Below, piece by piece: positions 7,460-15,068 of a stretch of 34,536 bases of DNA (position 1 is the stretch's first letter; every line of letters begins with the position of its first letter). Under the pieces are notes generated by a model. The model ran no database searches. It was not told the origin of the DNA and saw only the letters and a program-made list of their open reading frames with translations. The DNA is from UBA6183 sp964545895 (GTDB lineage: Bacteria > Bacteroidota > Bacteroidia > UKL13-3). Both the position numbers and the translations under genes were made by a program. The stretch covers positions 1 to 34,536 of the forward strand of contig CAZJHS010000022.1 in the NCBI GenBank assembly GCA_964545895.1. The letters are read 5' to 3'.

Positions 7460-7463
7460 TTTT
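7448..7463 (+). terminator. End of SRP RNA with T-run
   Basis: The closing strand of the terminal stem (7448-7456) runs straight into seven T (7457-7463), so the RNA's own terminal helix probably serves as the terminator. Confidence 0.6.
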
Positions 7464-7467
7464 GTGC

Positions 7468-9945
7468 CTAAAAATTAACCTGAAGCCTGAGGTTTACACG
7501 CCTAGTTGTTAGGTAGTTAGGCACGGCCCAAGTTCGGCCTTCTATATCTTCAATCCAAATATGCGAGATGGTGTTATTAATATCTAACAGGTTAAATACA
7601 TCAATACCAACCCAAGCTGATTTAATGTGTTTTTTCCAGCCTGTTTTGGCTTTATCCTGCTCATCAACCAACATGCGCAAAAATCCTATATCAACACGTT
7701 TGTATGATGGTAAACGTAATGTATCGCCATATCTATTTCTATCAGGTGGACCAAAAGGTAATCCACTTCCAAAAACCAATGTTATATTTACTTTGTACTT
7801 TTCGTTGTTGCGCAAATAATCCTGAAAAAATAAACTAAGCGTAGCGCGTTGGTCGGTTGGCCTTGGAATATAACCTGGCTTAATTCTATTGCCAGCAGCA
7901 TCTGTAACAATTGCACTTGGTATTTTTTCTTGGGTTTGCATTACGCTTAAACTTACCCAACTTTCAGCACCTTTTACAAACTCTCCGTTCATGCGCATAT
8001 CAACCCCAGTAGCATATCCTACCGCACTATTTTCGGCATAATAACGTATGCGCACATTATTAATTTCATATGGAATGATATTGTCTAATTGCTTGTAATA
8101 GGTTTCGGCAAATAGCTTAAATTTTCTGTTCCAAATTTTCACAAACATATCAGCACCTAACACATAATGGATGGCACGTTGTGCTCTAATATTTGGGTTG
8201 AGCTTGCCATCAAAACCACGTAACTCGCGGTAAAATGGAGGTTGATAATAATATCCAAACGCAGCCTTTACGTTAATATCCTTTTTAAGTTTACCCTGTT
8301 GATTTTTGGCTACAGCAACATTGTGTTTTCTATTAGGCTCGAAACCCAACTGTATACGCGGGCTAACTACATTTTGATTATTATAACTCCACCAATTTGT
8401 ACGTAAACCATAGGTAATATTAAAGTTGTAATCGGCATTAATTTTTTGGGTGTTTTGCACGTACGCGCTTAAACGATGTGTATTTAAATTTACCTGTGTA
8501 TTTAAATAATTGAGCACAACAGGCATTCCCGCAACTTGCGATGGTTGAGCAAAACCCAACGAATCTTTATAATCCCACTCGTTTATTTTATCAGTAATAC
8601 GCTCGCCTTGTGCTTGCGCGCCCCATTGCAAATTGTGCACGCCTTTGTTGTAATAACCTCGGTGACCAACGTTATAAACCGTAGCATTAATTCTATTACG
8701 TGCATTATTTAAAAAATACCCGATACCTTTTGTAGCACGTGCTTTTCCAAAATTATCGTTACCAAAATCAGTTTCTACTTCCTCTAATCTGTAAGCACCT
8801 TCTACGGTATACAACTCGTTTTCGTTGGAGTTAAAAATGCTGCTAATAAGCTTTAATGTGGTAAATCTGTTTGGCATTAATGTAGCTGATACCGCAGCTG
8901 TTGCCGTTTGATATTCCATTAAATCTTGCCCATCAAAAAACATGCGCAACGACATAGCTTGCTTTACTGTACCAAAAGTTGTTTCGCGTGTTTGCGGAAT
9001 AACTAAATATTTATTTCGGGCGTAGCTACCCAAAGCACTTATACTTAGGGTTGATGTAGGATGCCAAGTAATTAAACTCTGTACATCGGCAAAACTAGGC
9101 TTGTAATCACCCTTTTCATCAAGAGTGGCCAATACGTATTGATTGCTCCAGTAACGTGCGCTAAGCAAATAAGTAAAACGTAAATTTTTTGTTGCCCCCT
9201 CTATGTGCGATTGTGCCCCCAATAAACTTACATTTAATGATGAAGCAAATTTCTTAGGTTCCTTGTATTTTATATCCAATACAGATGATAGCTTATCGCC
9301 ATAACGAGCTTCAAAACCACCTGCCGAAAACTTAATGTTTTGAACCAACTCTGTATGAATAAAACTCAATCCTTCTTGCTGACCACTCCTAGGTAAAAAC
9401 GGACGATAAATTTCGATGTCGTTTACATAAACAAGATTTTCATCGTAGTTACCACCTCGCACATTATACTGCGAACTAAGCTCGTTGTTTGAGGTAACGC
9501 CTGGTAATGTTTTTAGTACTTGCTCAAAACTACCCGAGATATTGGGCAGTTGTTTAATTTCCTTAATGTTTATCGTTACAACACCAACATTACGGTTTTG
9601 CTCTACATAATTAAATGCAGTTAGGTTCACCGTAAAATTCAACACTACATTTAACTCGTGGCGCACGCCTGCTTTAAATGGCCCTAATTCGGTTTGATAT
9701 GGAGAACGTCCTGCATAACTAAATGCGATTAAAAAGATTTTATCAGCTGGTACATTAATACTAAACGAACCATCATCTTTGGTAAGTACTACCTTTTTTT
9801 CGCCCGATATAATTACACTTACATCAGCAATTTCGGCCCCAATACTATCTTTTACAACACCAAAAACAGTAGCCATAGGTGATGTTTGAGCCCATGTAGC
9901 TATAGTGGTAATAGTAAAAAGAAGAAGCGTTAAAAATTTATGCAT
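7468..9945 (-). CDS. TonB-dependent outer-membrane receptor
   Basis: An 825-residue outer-membrane transporter. Domains in order: signal peptide (residues 1-19, cut after TWA), a carboxypeptidase-regulatory-like beta-sandwich (about 25-105, VFGVVKDSIGAEIADVSVII), a plug domain (about 115-225, with VRGGNYDENLVYVNDIEIY and GGFEARYGDKLSSVLDIKY) and a 22-strand-type barrel to the end, closing in LRLQVNF with a terminal Phe. Such receptors import large substrates with energy from TonB-ExbBD; the substrate here is unknown, and no SusD-like partner is nearby. It starts 25 bases after the rpe stop codon in the same direction, so it may be the last gene of a gmhB-rpe-receptor transcript. It ends just short of the oppositely oriented SRP RNA. 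Confidence 0.92.
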   Translation of the reverse strand: MHKFLTLLLFTITTIATWAQTSPMATVFGVVKDSIGAEIADVSVIISGEKKVVLTKDDGSFSINVPADKIFLIAFSYAGRSPYQTELGPFKAGVRHELNVVLNFTVNLTAFNYVEQNRNVGVVTINIKEIKQLPNISGSFEQVLKTLPGVTSNNELSSQYNVRGGNYDENLVYVNDIEIYRPFLPRSGQQEGLSFIHTELVQNIKFSAGGFEARYGDKLSSVLDIKYKEPKKFASSLNVSLLGAQSHIEGATKNLRFTYLLSARYWSNQYVLATLDEKGDYKPSFADVQSLITWHPTSTLSISALGSYARNKYLVIPQTRETTFGTVKQAMSLRMFFDGQDLMEYQTATAAVSATLMPNRFTTLKLISSIFNSNENELYTVEGAYRLEEVETDFGNDNFGKARATKGIGYFLNNARNRINATVYNVGHRGYYNKGVHNLQWGAQAQGERITDKINEWDYKDSLGFAQPSQVAGMPVVLNYLNTQVNLNTHRLSAYVQNTQKINADYNFNITYGLRTNWWSYNNQNVVSPRIQLGFEPNRKHNVAVAKNQQGKLKKDINVKAAFGYYYQPPFYRELRGFDGKLNPNIRAQRAIHYVLGADMFVKIWNRKFKLFAETYYKQLDNIIPYEINNVRIRYYAENSAVGYATGVDMRMNGEFVKGAESWVSLSVMQTQEKIPSAIVTDAAGNRIKPGYIPRPTDQRATLSLFFQDYLRNNEKYKVNITLVFGSGLPFGPPDRNRYGDTLRLPSYKRVDIGFLRMLVDEQDKAKTGWKKHIKSAWVGIDVFNLLDINNTISHIWIEDIEGRTWAVPNYLTTRRVNLRLQVNF

Positions 9946-9970
9946 TAACTGATGTAAACGTATTTTTACG

Positions 9971-10636
9971 CTATAACGTATGTGGTTGTGTTTGCTTTAA
10001 TTTGGCAATAGTTTCAACAGGATTAGCAGAGCTAAATACAAAATTACCAGCAACCAATATACCTGCGCCTGCAGCCATAAGTTTACCAGAATTATCTTGG
10101 TTTACTCCACCATCTATTTCAATTACGGCATTGCTATTGCGCTGTATAATTAAATCTTTTAACTCGGCTGTTTTGTGGTAAGTGTTTTCAATAAACTTTT
10201 GTCCACCAAAACCTGGGTTAACACTCATTACACAAACCAAATCAATATCAGCAATAATATCTTTTAATAAACTTGCCGATGTGTGCGGATTAAGCGCAAC
10301 TCCTGCTTTCATACCTAAATCTTTAATAGCTGCAATGGTACGATGTAAGTGAGTACAAGCCTCTAAATGCACTGTTAAAATATCAGCCCCTGCTTGCTTA
10401 AAATCATTCAAATACCTATCAGGGTCTACAATCATTAAATGCACATCAAGTGGCTTTTGTGCATGCTTTTTAAGTGCTTTTACTACCGGAAACCCAAACG
10501 AAATATTGGGTACAAACATTCCATCCATAATATCCACATGAAACCAATCGGCCTCACTCTGATTAATCATTTCGGTATCTCTTTGGATGTTGGCAAAATC
10601 TGCCGATAAAACTGATGGTGCTATTATTACTGACAT
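9971..10636 (-). CDS. rpe: Ribulose-phosphate 3-epimerase
   Basis: A 221-residue TIM-barrel enzyme that interconverts ribulose 5-phosphate and xylulose 5-phosphate in the pentose phosphate pathway. It starts with the typical IAPSVLSADFANI, and carries the metal-binding WFHVDIMDGMFVPNISFG (H33, D35), DVHLMIVDPDRY, VMSVNPGFGGQKF, and the phosphate-binding EIDGGVNQDN and AGAGILVAGNFVF motifs. All expected residues seem present and the length is normal. It sits 48 bases behind gmhB and 25 bases ahead of the receptor gene in one direction. Confidence 0.97.
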   Translation of the reverse strand: MSVIIAPSVLSADFANIQRDTEMINQSEADWFHVDIMDGMFVPNISFGFPVVKALKKHAQKPLDVHLMIVDPDRYLNDFKQAGADILTVHLEACTHLHRTIAAIKDLGMKAGVALNPHTSASLLKDIIADIDLVCVMSVNPGFGGQKFIENTYHKTAELKDLIIQRNSNAVIEIDGGVNQDNSGKLMAAGAGILVAGNFVFSSANPVETIAKLKQTQPHTL

Positions 10637-10684
10637 ACTTTGGCGAATATAATTAACAACTTTGAGGTTTAGGGATTATGTGCC

Positions 10685-11182
10685 TTATTTTTTGGATTGA
10701 GCCAAAATTTCGTCAACCACAAAAGCCCAATCTTCATTTGAATCAACTTTATAAGATTGAATACCCGCTGATGTTGCAGCTTCAATATCTCTTGGTGTAT
10801 CTCCAATCATAAAGGCATCTTGCGGGTTAACCTTAAATCGGGCCAATGCTTTTTCTATCATAATGCTAGCTGGTTTACGGCACAAACATTTTCCGGTATC
10901 TTGATGGTGTGGGCAATAATAAATTTCGGTTAAAACAATACCATGAGAGGCTAACTCAGCAATCATTTTTGCATGAATTTGTTTCAAAATCTCGTGACTG
11001 TAATGTTTTTTGGCAATTCCACCTTGGTTGGTAATAACCACCAACATATAACCAGCATCAACCAAACGCTTTAAATTGGGTACCACATGAGGCAAAATTT
11101 CAAAGGCTTCAGGCGCTGTTACATAGCCACCTAACTCCTTATTTAATACCCCATCTCTATCTAATAAAATTAATTTACTCAT
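10685..11182 (-). CDS. gmhB: D-glycero-D-manno-heptose 1,7-bisphosphate 7-phosphatase (HAD-IIIA)
   Basis: This 165-residue HAD phosphatase removes the C7 phosphate from heptose 1,7-bisphosphate on the path to ADP- or GDP-heptose. The HAD nucleophile pair is in LLDRDG (D8, D10), motif II is VVITNQGGIAK, and motif III/IV is RKPASIM with FMIGDTPRDIEAA. A zinc-binding set C90, H92, C99, C101 (CPHHQDTGKCLC) is the GmhB signature. The start is placed at MSKLILLDRDG rather than five codons earlier because homologues begin there and AAAAATG precedes it. No other heptose gene is in the window. It is divergent from the DPM-like glycosyltransferase gene by 47 bases. Confidence 0.9.
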   Translation of the reverse strand: MSKLILLDRDGVLNKELGGYVTAPEAFEILPHVVPNLKRLVDAGYMLVVITNQGGIAKKHYSHEILKQIHAKMIAELASHGIVLTEIYYCPHHQDTGKCLCRKPASIMIEKALARFKVNPQDAFMIGDTPRDIEAATSAGIQSYKVDSNEDWAFVVDEILAQSKK

Positions 11183-11229
11183 TTTTAATAGGTGCAAGTA
11201 AGTAATAAAATTGCCTATTTTAATGTTTA

Positions 11230-11991
11230 ATGATATTATTGAAAAAAATTAAACTGTTGAATAAGCGCATCGTAATTATACCAACCTACAACGAAATTGA
11301 AAACATTGACCTAATAACTAAGGCTGTTTTTGAATTACCTGCACCGTTTGATGTGTTGATTGTTGACGACAACTCACCAGATGGAACGGGTAATAGAGTA
11401 AAGGCATTACAACACAGTTATCCTAATTTACATTTGCTTGAGCGTAAAGCTAAAAATGGATTAGGTACAGCTTATATTGATGGTTTTAAATGGTGCTTGG
11501 CTAAAGGTTACGAGTATATTTTTGAAATGGATGCCGATTTTAGCCACAACCCAGCAGATTTAATTAGACTTTATGATGGCTGTGAAGTGCACAAAGGCAT
11601 GACAGTAGGAAGCAGATATGTTACTGGAGTTAACGTTGTTAATTGGCCAATGAGTAGAGTAATGCTATCGTTTTTTGCAAGTAAATACGTGCGTTTTATT
11701 ACAGGTATTGATGTGCATGATACCACTGCAGGCTTTGTATGTTACCATCACCAAGTGTTGCGCACTATTGATTTAGATAGAATAAAATTTAGAGGCTACG
11801 CTTTTCAAATTGAAATGAAATTTACCGCGTGGAAACACGGTTTTAAAGTAACTGAAGTGCCAATTATTTTTACTGATAGAACCCGAGGAGAATCGAAAAT
11901 AAGTAAGGGAATTATTAAAGAAGCAGTTTGGGGAGTGATTAGTATGAAAGTGAAAAGTTGGTTCAGAAAATATCCTAAAGCTACTGCTTAA
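11230..11991 (+). CDS. Polyprenol monophosphomannose synthase-like glycosyltransferase (GT2)
   Basis: A 253-residue family 2 glycosyltransferase of the DPM1 type, which moves a sugar (usually mannose from GDP-mannose) to polyprenyl phosphate on the cytoplasmic side of the membrane. Visible motifs are IVIIPTYNEIENI at the nucleotide site, VDDNSPDGTG, the metal-binding EMDADFSHNP, and the later GYAFQIEMKF and DRTRGESKIS segments, in the order seen in DPM1. It has no C-terminal membrane segments, as in short DPM1 forms. The lipid-linked sugar would feed a GT-C enzyme in the periplasm. Its TAA overlaps the TAA of the receiver-domain gene within TTAA. Confidence 0.88.
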   Translation: MILLKKIKLLNKRIVIIPTYNEIENIDLITKAVFELPAPFDVLIVDDNSPDGTGNRVKALQHSYPNLHLLERKAKNGLGTAYIDGFKWCLAKGYEYIFEMDADFSHNPADLIRLYDGCEVHKGMTVGSRYVTGVNVVNWPMSRVMLSFFASKYVRFITGIDVHDTTAGFVCYHHQVLRTIDLDRIKFRGYAFQIEMKFTAWKHGFKVTEVPIIFTDRTRGESKISKGIIKEAVWGVISMKVKSWFRKYPKATA

Positions 11992-12374
11992 TTATTAAGT
12001 GCATTTTTAATTGCTTGGCTCAAAATATCTGGATTAAAAGGTTTAGTAACGTAACCAATAATTCCAGTACCCGCAATTGCATCCACAGTTTCTTCTTCTG
12101 TCATAGCTGTAAGCGCTATTATTTTTGTTCCAGTATGGTTGGCTAATATAATTTTTGCAGCCTCGCAGCCATCCATTACAGGCATGTTTAAATCCATAAA
12201 CACTAAATCATATTTTTTTTGCGAAACCATATCTACTGCAATGCTTCCATTCTCAGCAATATCTGTAGTAATGCCCCATCGTGTAAAAAACTGAGTAATT
12301 ACAAATGCGTTTACATTATTATCCTCGGCAACTAAAACATGTAAGCCAACAAAATGCTCTTCGGTGGTCATCAT
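11988..12374 (-). CDS. Single-domain response regulator (receiver domain only)
   Basis: A 128-residue CheY-like receiver with no output domain. The phosphoacceptor is D61 (FMDLNMPVMDG), the acidic pair is E17/D18 (VLVAEDNNVNA), the switch threonine is in IIALTAM and the lysine is in VTKPF. The VAEDNNVNxFVI opening is typical of receivers found at the ends of hybrid histidine kinases, so it could be a free-standing partner of such a kinase. No histidine kinase is in the window. It starts 19 bases behind the terminator hairpin of atpDC, and no clear promoter fits in the gap. Confidence 0.9.
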   Translation of the reverse strand: MMTTEEHFVGLHVLVAEDNNVNAFVITQFFTRWGITTDIAENGSIAVDMVSQKKYDLVFMDLNMPVMDGCEAAKIILANHTGTKIIALTAMTEEETVDAIAGTGIIGYVTKPFNPDILSQAIKNALNN

Positions 12375-12393
12375 ATTTACTGGGTTTAAAATT

Positions 12394-12433
12394 AAAAAGC
12401 CTCTTTACGGTATAATTCGTAAAAGAGGCTTTT
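12394..12433 (-). terminator. Intrinsic terminator of atpDC
   Basis: Inverted repeat with arms 12395-12409 and 12418-12433 (core AAAAGCCTCTTT, one bulged base). Read leftward, it ends in five T. It lies between atpC and the receiver-domain gene. Confidence 0.85.
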
Positions 12434-12452
12434 GATAAAAATATCTTAGGTA

Positions 12453-12686
12453 TTAAGCTAAAACAACAATTTTGTTATCTAATACTTCTACAACACCACC
12501 GTTAACCTCAAATACTTGAGTTTTTCCATCGGTAGTTTTTACCTTTACACTTCCTTTATCAAGGCTTGATACAATAGCCGCGTGATTTTTTAAAATCTCA
12601 AATTGACCTTTGCTACCCGGAAGGATAACAGATTCAACTTCGCCACTAAACAAAGCTTTATCAGGAGTTAATATATCTAATTGCAT
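12453..12686 (-). CDS. atpC: F1Fo ATP synthase epsilon subunit, short form
   Basis: This 77-residue protein is the N-terminal beta-sandwich of the epsilon subunit (LDILTPDKALFSGEVESVILPGSKGQFEILKNHAAIVSSL), which joins the gamma stalk to the c-ring. It stops after VEVLDNKIVVLA, so the C-terminal two-helix domain that inhibits ATP hydrolysis in E. coli (139 residues in all) is absent. This short form is what I expect in Bacteroidota rather than a truncation, and the stop is followed by a proper terminator. It lies 48 bases behind atpD. Confidence 0.95.
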   Translation of the reverse strand: MQLDILTPDKALFSGEVESVILPGSKGQFEILKNHAAIVSSLDKGSVKVKTTDGKTQVFEVNGGVVEVLDNKIVVLA

Positions 12687-12734
12687 AATTAGTTAAGTTA
12701 TAGGGAGTGATATTACCTCACTCCCATGACTAAA

Positions 12735-14240
12735 TTATTTTACTTCGGCTAACATTTTCTCGCCTTTAGCGATAGCATCTTCAATAGTACCAACAAGGTT
12801 GAATGAAGCTTCTGGTAAGTGATCTAACTCACCATCCATAATCATGTTAAACCCTTTGATAGTATCTTCAATTGGAACTAATACACCTTTTAAACCAGTG
12901 AATTGCTCTGCTACGTGGAAAGGTTGAGATAAGAAACGTTGTACACGTCTTGCACGCGATACTGTTAATTTATCTTCTTCACTTAACTCGTCCATACCTA
13001 AAATGGCAATAATATCTTGTAACTCTTTGTAACGTTGTAAAATTCCTTTTACACGTTGAGCACAATTGTAATGCGCATCGCCTAATACAGCAGGACTTAA
13101 AATACGTGAAGTTGAATCCAATGGATCTACCGCAGGGTAAATACCTAACTCAGCAATTTTACGACTTAATACTGTTGTAGCATCTAAGTGGGCAAATGTT
13201 GTTGCTGGAGCCGGATCTGTTAAGTCATCCGCAGGAACGTATACCGCTTGTACTGATGTAATTGAACCGCGTTTAGTTGATGTAATACGCTCTTGCATGG
13301 CACCCATTTCTGAAGCCAAAGTTGGTTGGTAACCTACCGCTGAAGGCATACGACCTAATAATGCCGATACTTCAGAACCTGCTTGGGTAAAACGGAAGAT
13401 ATTATCAACGAAGAACAAAATATCACGTCCACCTGATTTTTCATCACCATCACGGAAATACTCAGCAATAGTTAAACCTGATAACGCTACACGAGCACGA
13501 GCTCCTGGAGGTTCATTCATCTGTCCGAAAACAAAGGTTGCTTTCGATTCTTTTAATTTAGAATAATCGATTTTATCTAAAGGCCAATCTCCAGCCTCCA
13601 TACCATGAGTAAATTCATCGCCATATTTTACAATACCCGATTCAATCATCTCACGCAACAAGTCATTACCTTCACGAGTACGCTCACCAACACCAGCAAA
13701 TACAGAGAAACCATCGTATGCTTTTGCAATGTTGTTAATTAACTCTTGAATCAATACGGTTTTACCAACACCAGCACCACCGAACAAACCAATTTTACCA
13801 CCTTTTGCGTATGGCTCAATTAAGTCAATTACTTTAATACCTGTGTATAATGGCTCTGTACTGGTTGATAAATCTTCGAAACGAGGAGCTGAGCGGTGAA
13901 TAGAGCGGCCATCTTCTGTTGATACAGTTTTCATACCATCAATTGGCTCACCAACTACGTTAAACAAACGACCACGAATATCATCTCCTGTAGGCATTGC
14001 AATTGGTTTGCTAGTTGGAACTACTTCCATACCGCGAACCAAACCGTCTGTTGCTTCCATTGCAATGGTTCTAATCATGTTCTCGCCTAAGTGACGTTGA
14101 CATTCTAATACTACTCTAGTACCATCTGCTTTGGTAATTACCAATGCATCAAGGATTTTAGGTAATTTTTCGCTGTTATCAGGGAATCTTACATCCACTA
14201 CCGGACCAATTACCTGAGCTACTACTCCTGATTTTGACAT
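12735..14240 (-). CDS. atpD: F1Fo ATP synthase beta subunit
   Basis: The 501-residue catalytic subunit of F1. The Walker A motif GGAGVGKT is at residues 154-161, followed by VGERTREGND, the Walker B region ILFFVDNIFRF, and the SALLGRMPSAVGYQPTLASEMG and VPADDLTDPAPATTFAHLDATTVLSR segments. Compared with the E. coli subunit (460 residues) there is an extra stretch at about residues 203-230, between EMIESG and ATFVFGQMNEPP. The remaining atp genes are not in the window; a separate atpDC pair is usual in Bacteroidota. A clear promoter lies 33-63 bases upstream. Confidence 0.98.
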   Translation of the reverse strand: MSKSGVVAQVIGPVVDVRFPDNSEKLPKILDALVITKADGTRVVLECQRHLGENMIRTIAMEATDGLVRGMEVVPTSKPIAMPTGDDIRGRLFNVVGEPIDGMKTVSTEDGRSIHRSAPRFEDLSTSTEPLYTGIKVIDLIEPYAKGGKIGLFGGAGVGKTVLIQELINNIAKAYDGFSVFAGVGERTREGNDLLREMIESGIVKYGDEFTHGMEAGDWPLDKIDYSKLKESKATFVFGQMNEPPGARARVALSGLTIAEYFRDGDEKSGGRDILFFVDNIFRFTQAGSEVSALLGRMPSAVGYQPTLASEMGAMQERITSTKRGSITSVQAVYVPADDLTDPAPATTFAHLDATTVLSRKIAELGIYPAVDPLDSTSRILSPAVLGDAHYNCAQRVKGILQRYKELQDIIAILGMDELSEEDKLTVSRARRVQRFLSQPFHVAEQFTGLKGVLVPIEDTIKGFNMIMDGELDHLPEASFNLVGTIEDAIAKGEKMLAEVK

Positions 14241-14272
14241 ACTTACGAATTTTTAGCTTATTTTTAAGTGCC

Positions 14273-14303
14273 GCAAAGTTAACTTTTCGTACTAAAAATC
14301 AAA
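14273..14303 (-). promoter_or_regulatory. Predicted promoter of atpD
   Basis: Read leftward, TTTG (14303-14300) is followed after 18 bases by TAACTTTGC (14281-14273). The leader would be about 28 bases long. The remaining 160 bases up to the thioesterase stop codon show no gene or clear structure. Confidence 0.65.
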
Positions 14304-14462
14304 CGAAAATTTAATCATATATTAGGATATGTGAACAATTTACAGATTGCTATTTAGTTACAGGCTGATGCTGTTGAAGTTGCAACTAGGGCGGTACAAT
14401 TTTTATACTATTGATAAATTAAAGATAACCGGCTTATTAAACCTACATGTTGATTTTATTGC

Positions 14463-14981
14463 CTAAGGCATAAAAAGAGCCTTAAGCTCTGTAGCCTCGT
14501 CTGGTTTCATTTTACCAGCCAAAATTAAGCGAAGCTGACGTCTGCGTAATGCACCATCATATTTATTCTTCTCTTCTTCCGTTTCTGGTTTTATCTCGTT
14601 TACCTTTACTGGCCCACCATTTCTATCTAAAGCAACAAAGGTATAATAGGCATCATTACTTTTAAATCGTTCGCCAGTTGGTATGCTATCAGCCCAAACG
14701 GCAATGTGTATTTCCATTGATGAGTTAAATGCACGGGTAACTTTTGCTTCTAAAGTTACTACATCGCCTAGTTTTATGGCTTTACCAAAACTAACACTAT
14801 CTACCGATGCTGTGACAGCTATTTTACCGCTATGTTTTTGAGCAGTGATTGCAGCTGCAATATCCATCCAATGTAATAATCTACCACCCATTAAATTATT
14901 AAGGGTATTGGTATCGTTGGGTAAAACCAACTCATTCATTATTGTAACCGATTGGCTCGGTGTTTTTACAAGTTCACTCAT
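14463..14981 (-). CDS. Acyl-CoA thioesterase, hotdog fold
   Basis: This 172-residue single-hotdog enzyme hydrolyses acyl-CoA to free fatty acid and CoA. The signature NDTNTLNNLMGGRLLHWMD (residues 22-40) carries the conserved Asn, Gly and the catalytic-region Asp, and ASVDSVSFGKAIKLGDVVTLEAKV follows as in the YciA/BFIT/ACOT group. The C-terminal tail with KPETEEEKNKYDGALRRRQLRL is also seen in Bacteroidota homologues. Chain-length preference is unknown. The ATG follows a TACATTTGC box (14989-14997) by seven bases, suggesting a very short leader, and the terminator of the giant gene is just beyond that. Confidence 0.88.
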   Translation of the reverse strand: MSELVKTPSQSVTIMNELVLPNDTNTLNNLMGGRLLHWMDIAAAITAQKHSGKIAVTASVDSVSFGKAIKLGDVVTLEAKVTRAFNSSMEIHIAVWADSIPTGERFKSNDAYYTFVALDRNGGPVKVNEIKPETEEEKNKYDGALRRRQLRLILAGKMKPDEATELKALFMP

Positions 14982-14988
14982 AAGTACA

Positions 14989-14997
14989 GCAAATGTA
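14989..14997 (-). promoter_or_regulatory. -7 box of the thioesterase gene
   Basis: TACATTTGC read leftward is an exact TAnnTTTGC. The -33 position would fall at the edge of the upstream terminator hairpin, and no TTG is seen there. Confidence 0.45.
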
Positions 14998-15012
14998 ATG
15001 CAATGACGGTAT

Positions 15013-15050
15013 AAAAAAAGAGGCTACCCAATTTCTTGGATAGCCTCTTT
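15013..15050 (-). terminator. Intrinsic terminator of the giant secreted-protein gene
   Basis: Arms 15017-15030 and 15037-15050 (AAAGAGGCTA core, one mismatch). Read leftward, it runs into seven T. It shares the GCCTCTTT core with the atpDC terminator. Confidence 0.85.
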
Positions 15051-15068
15051 GTATATGTTTGATAAATA

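Noticed and set aside
14304..14462. Intergenic stretch beyond the atpD promoter, checked for a small RNA or gene
   Set aside because: No stable hairpin, no T-run and no convincing start codon with coding pattern; a short TGCC/GGCA pair at the thioesterase stop is too weak to call a terminator.
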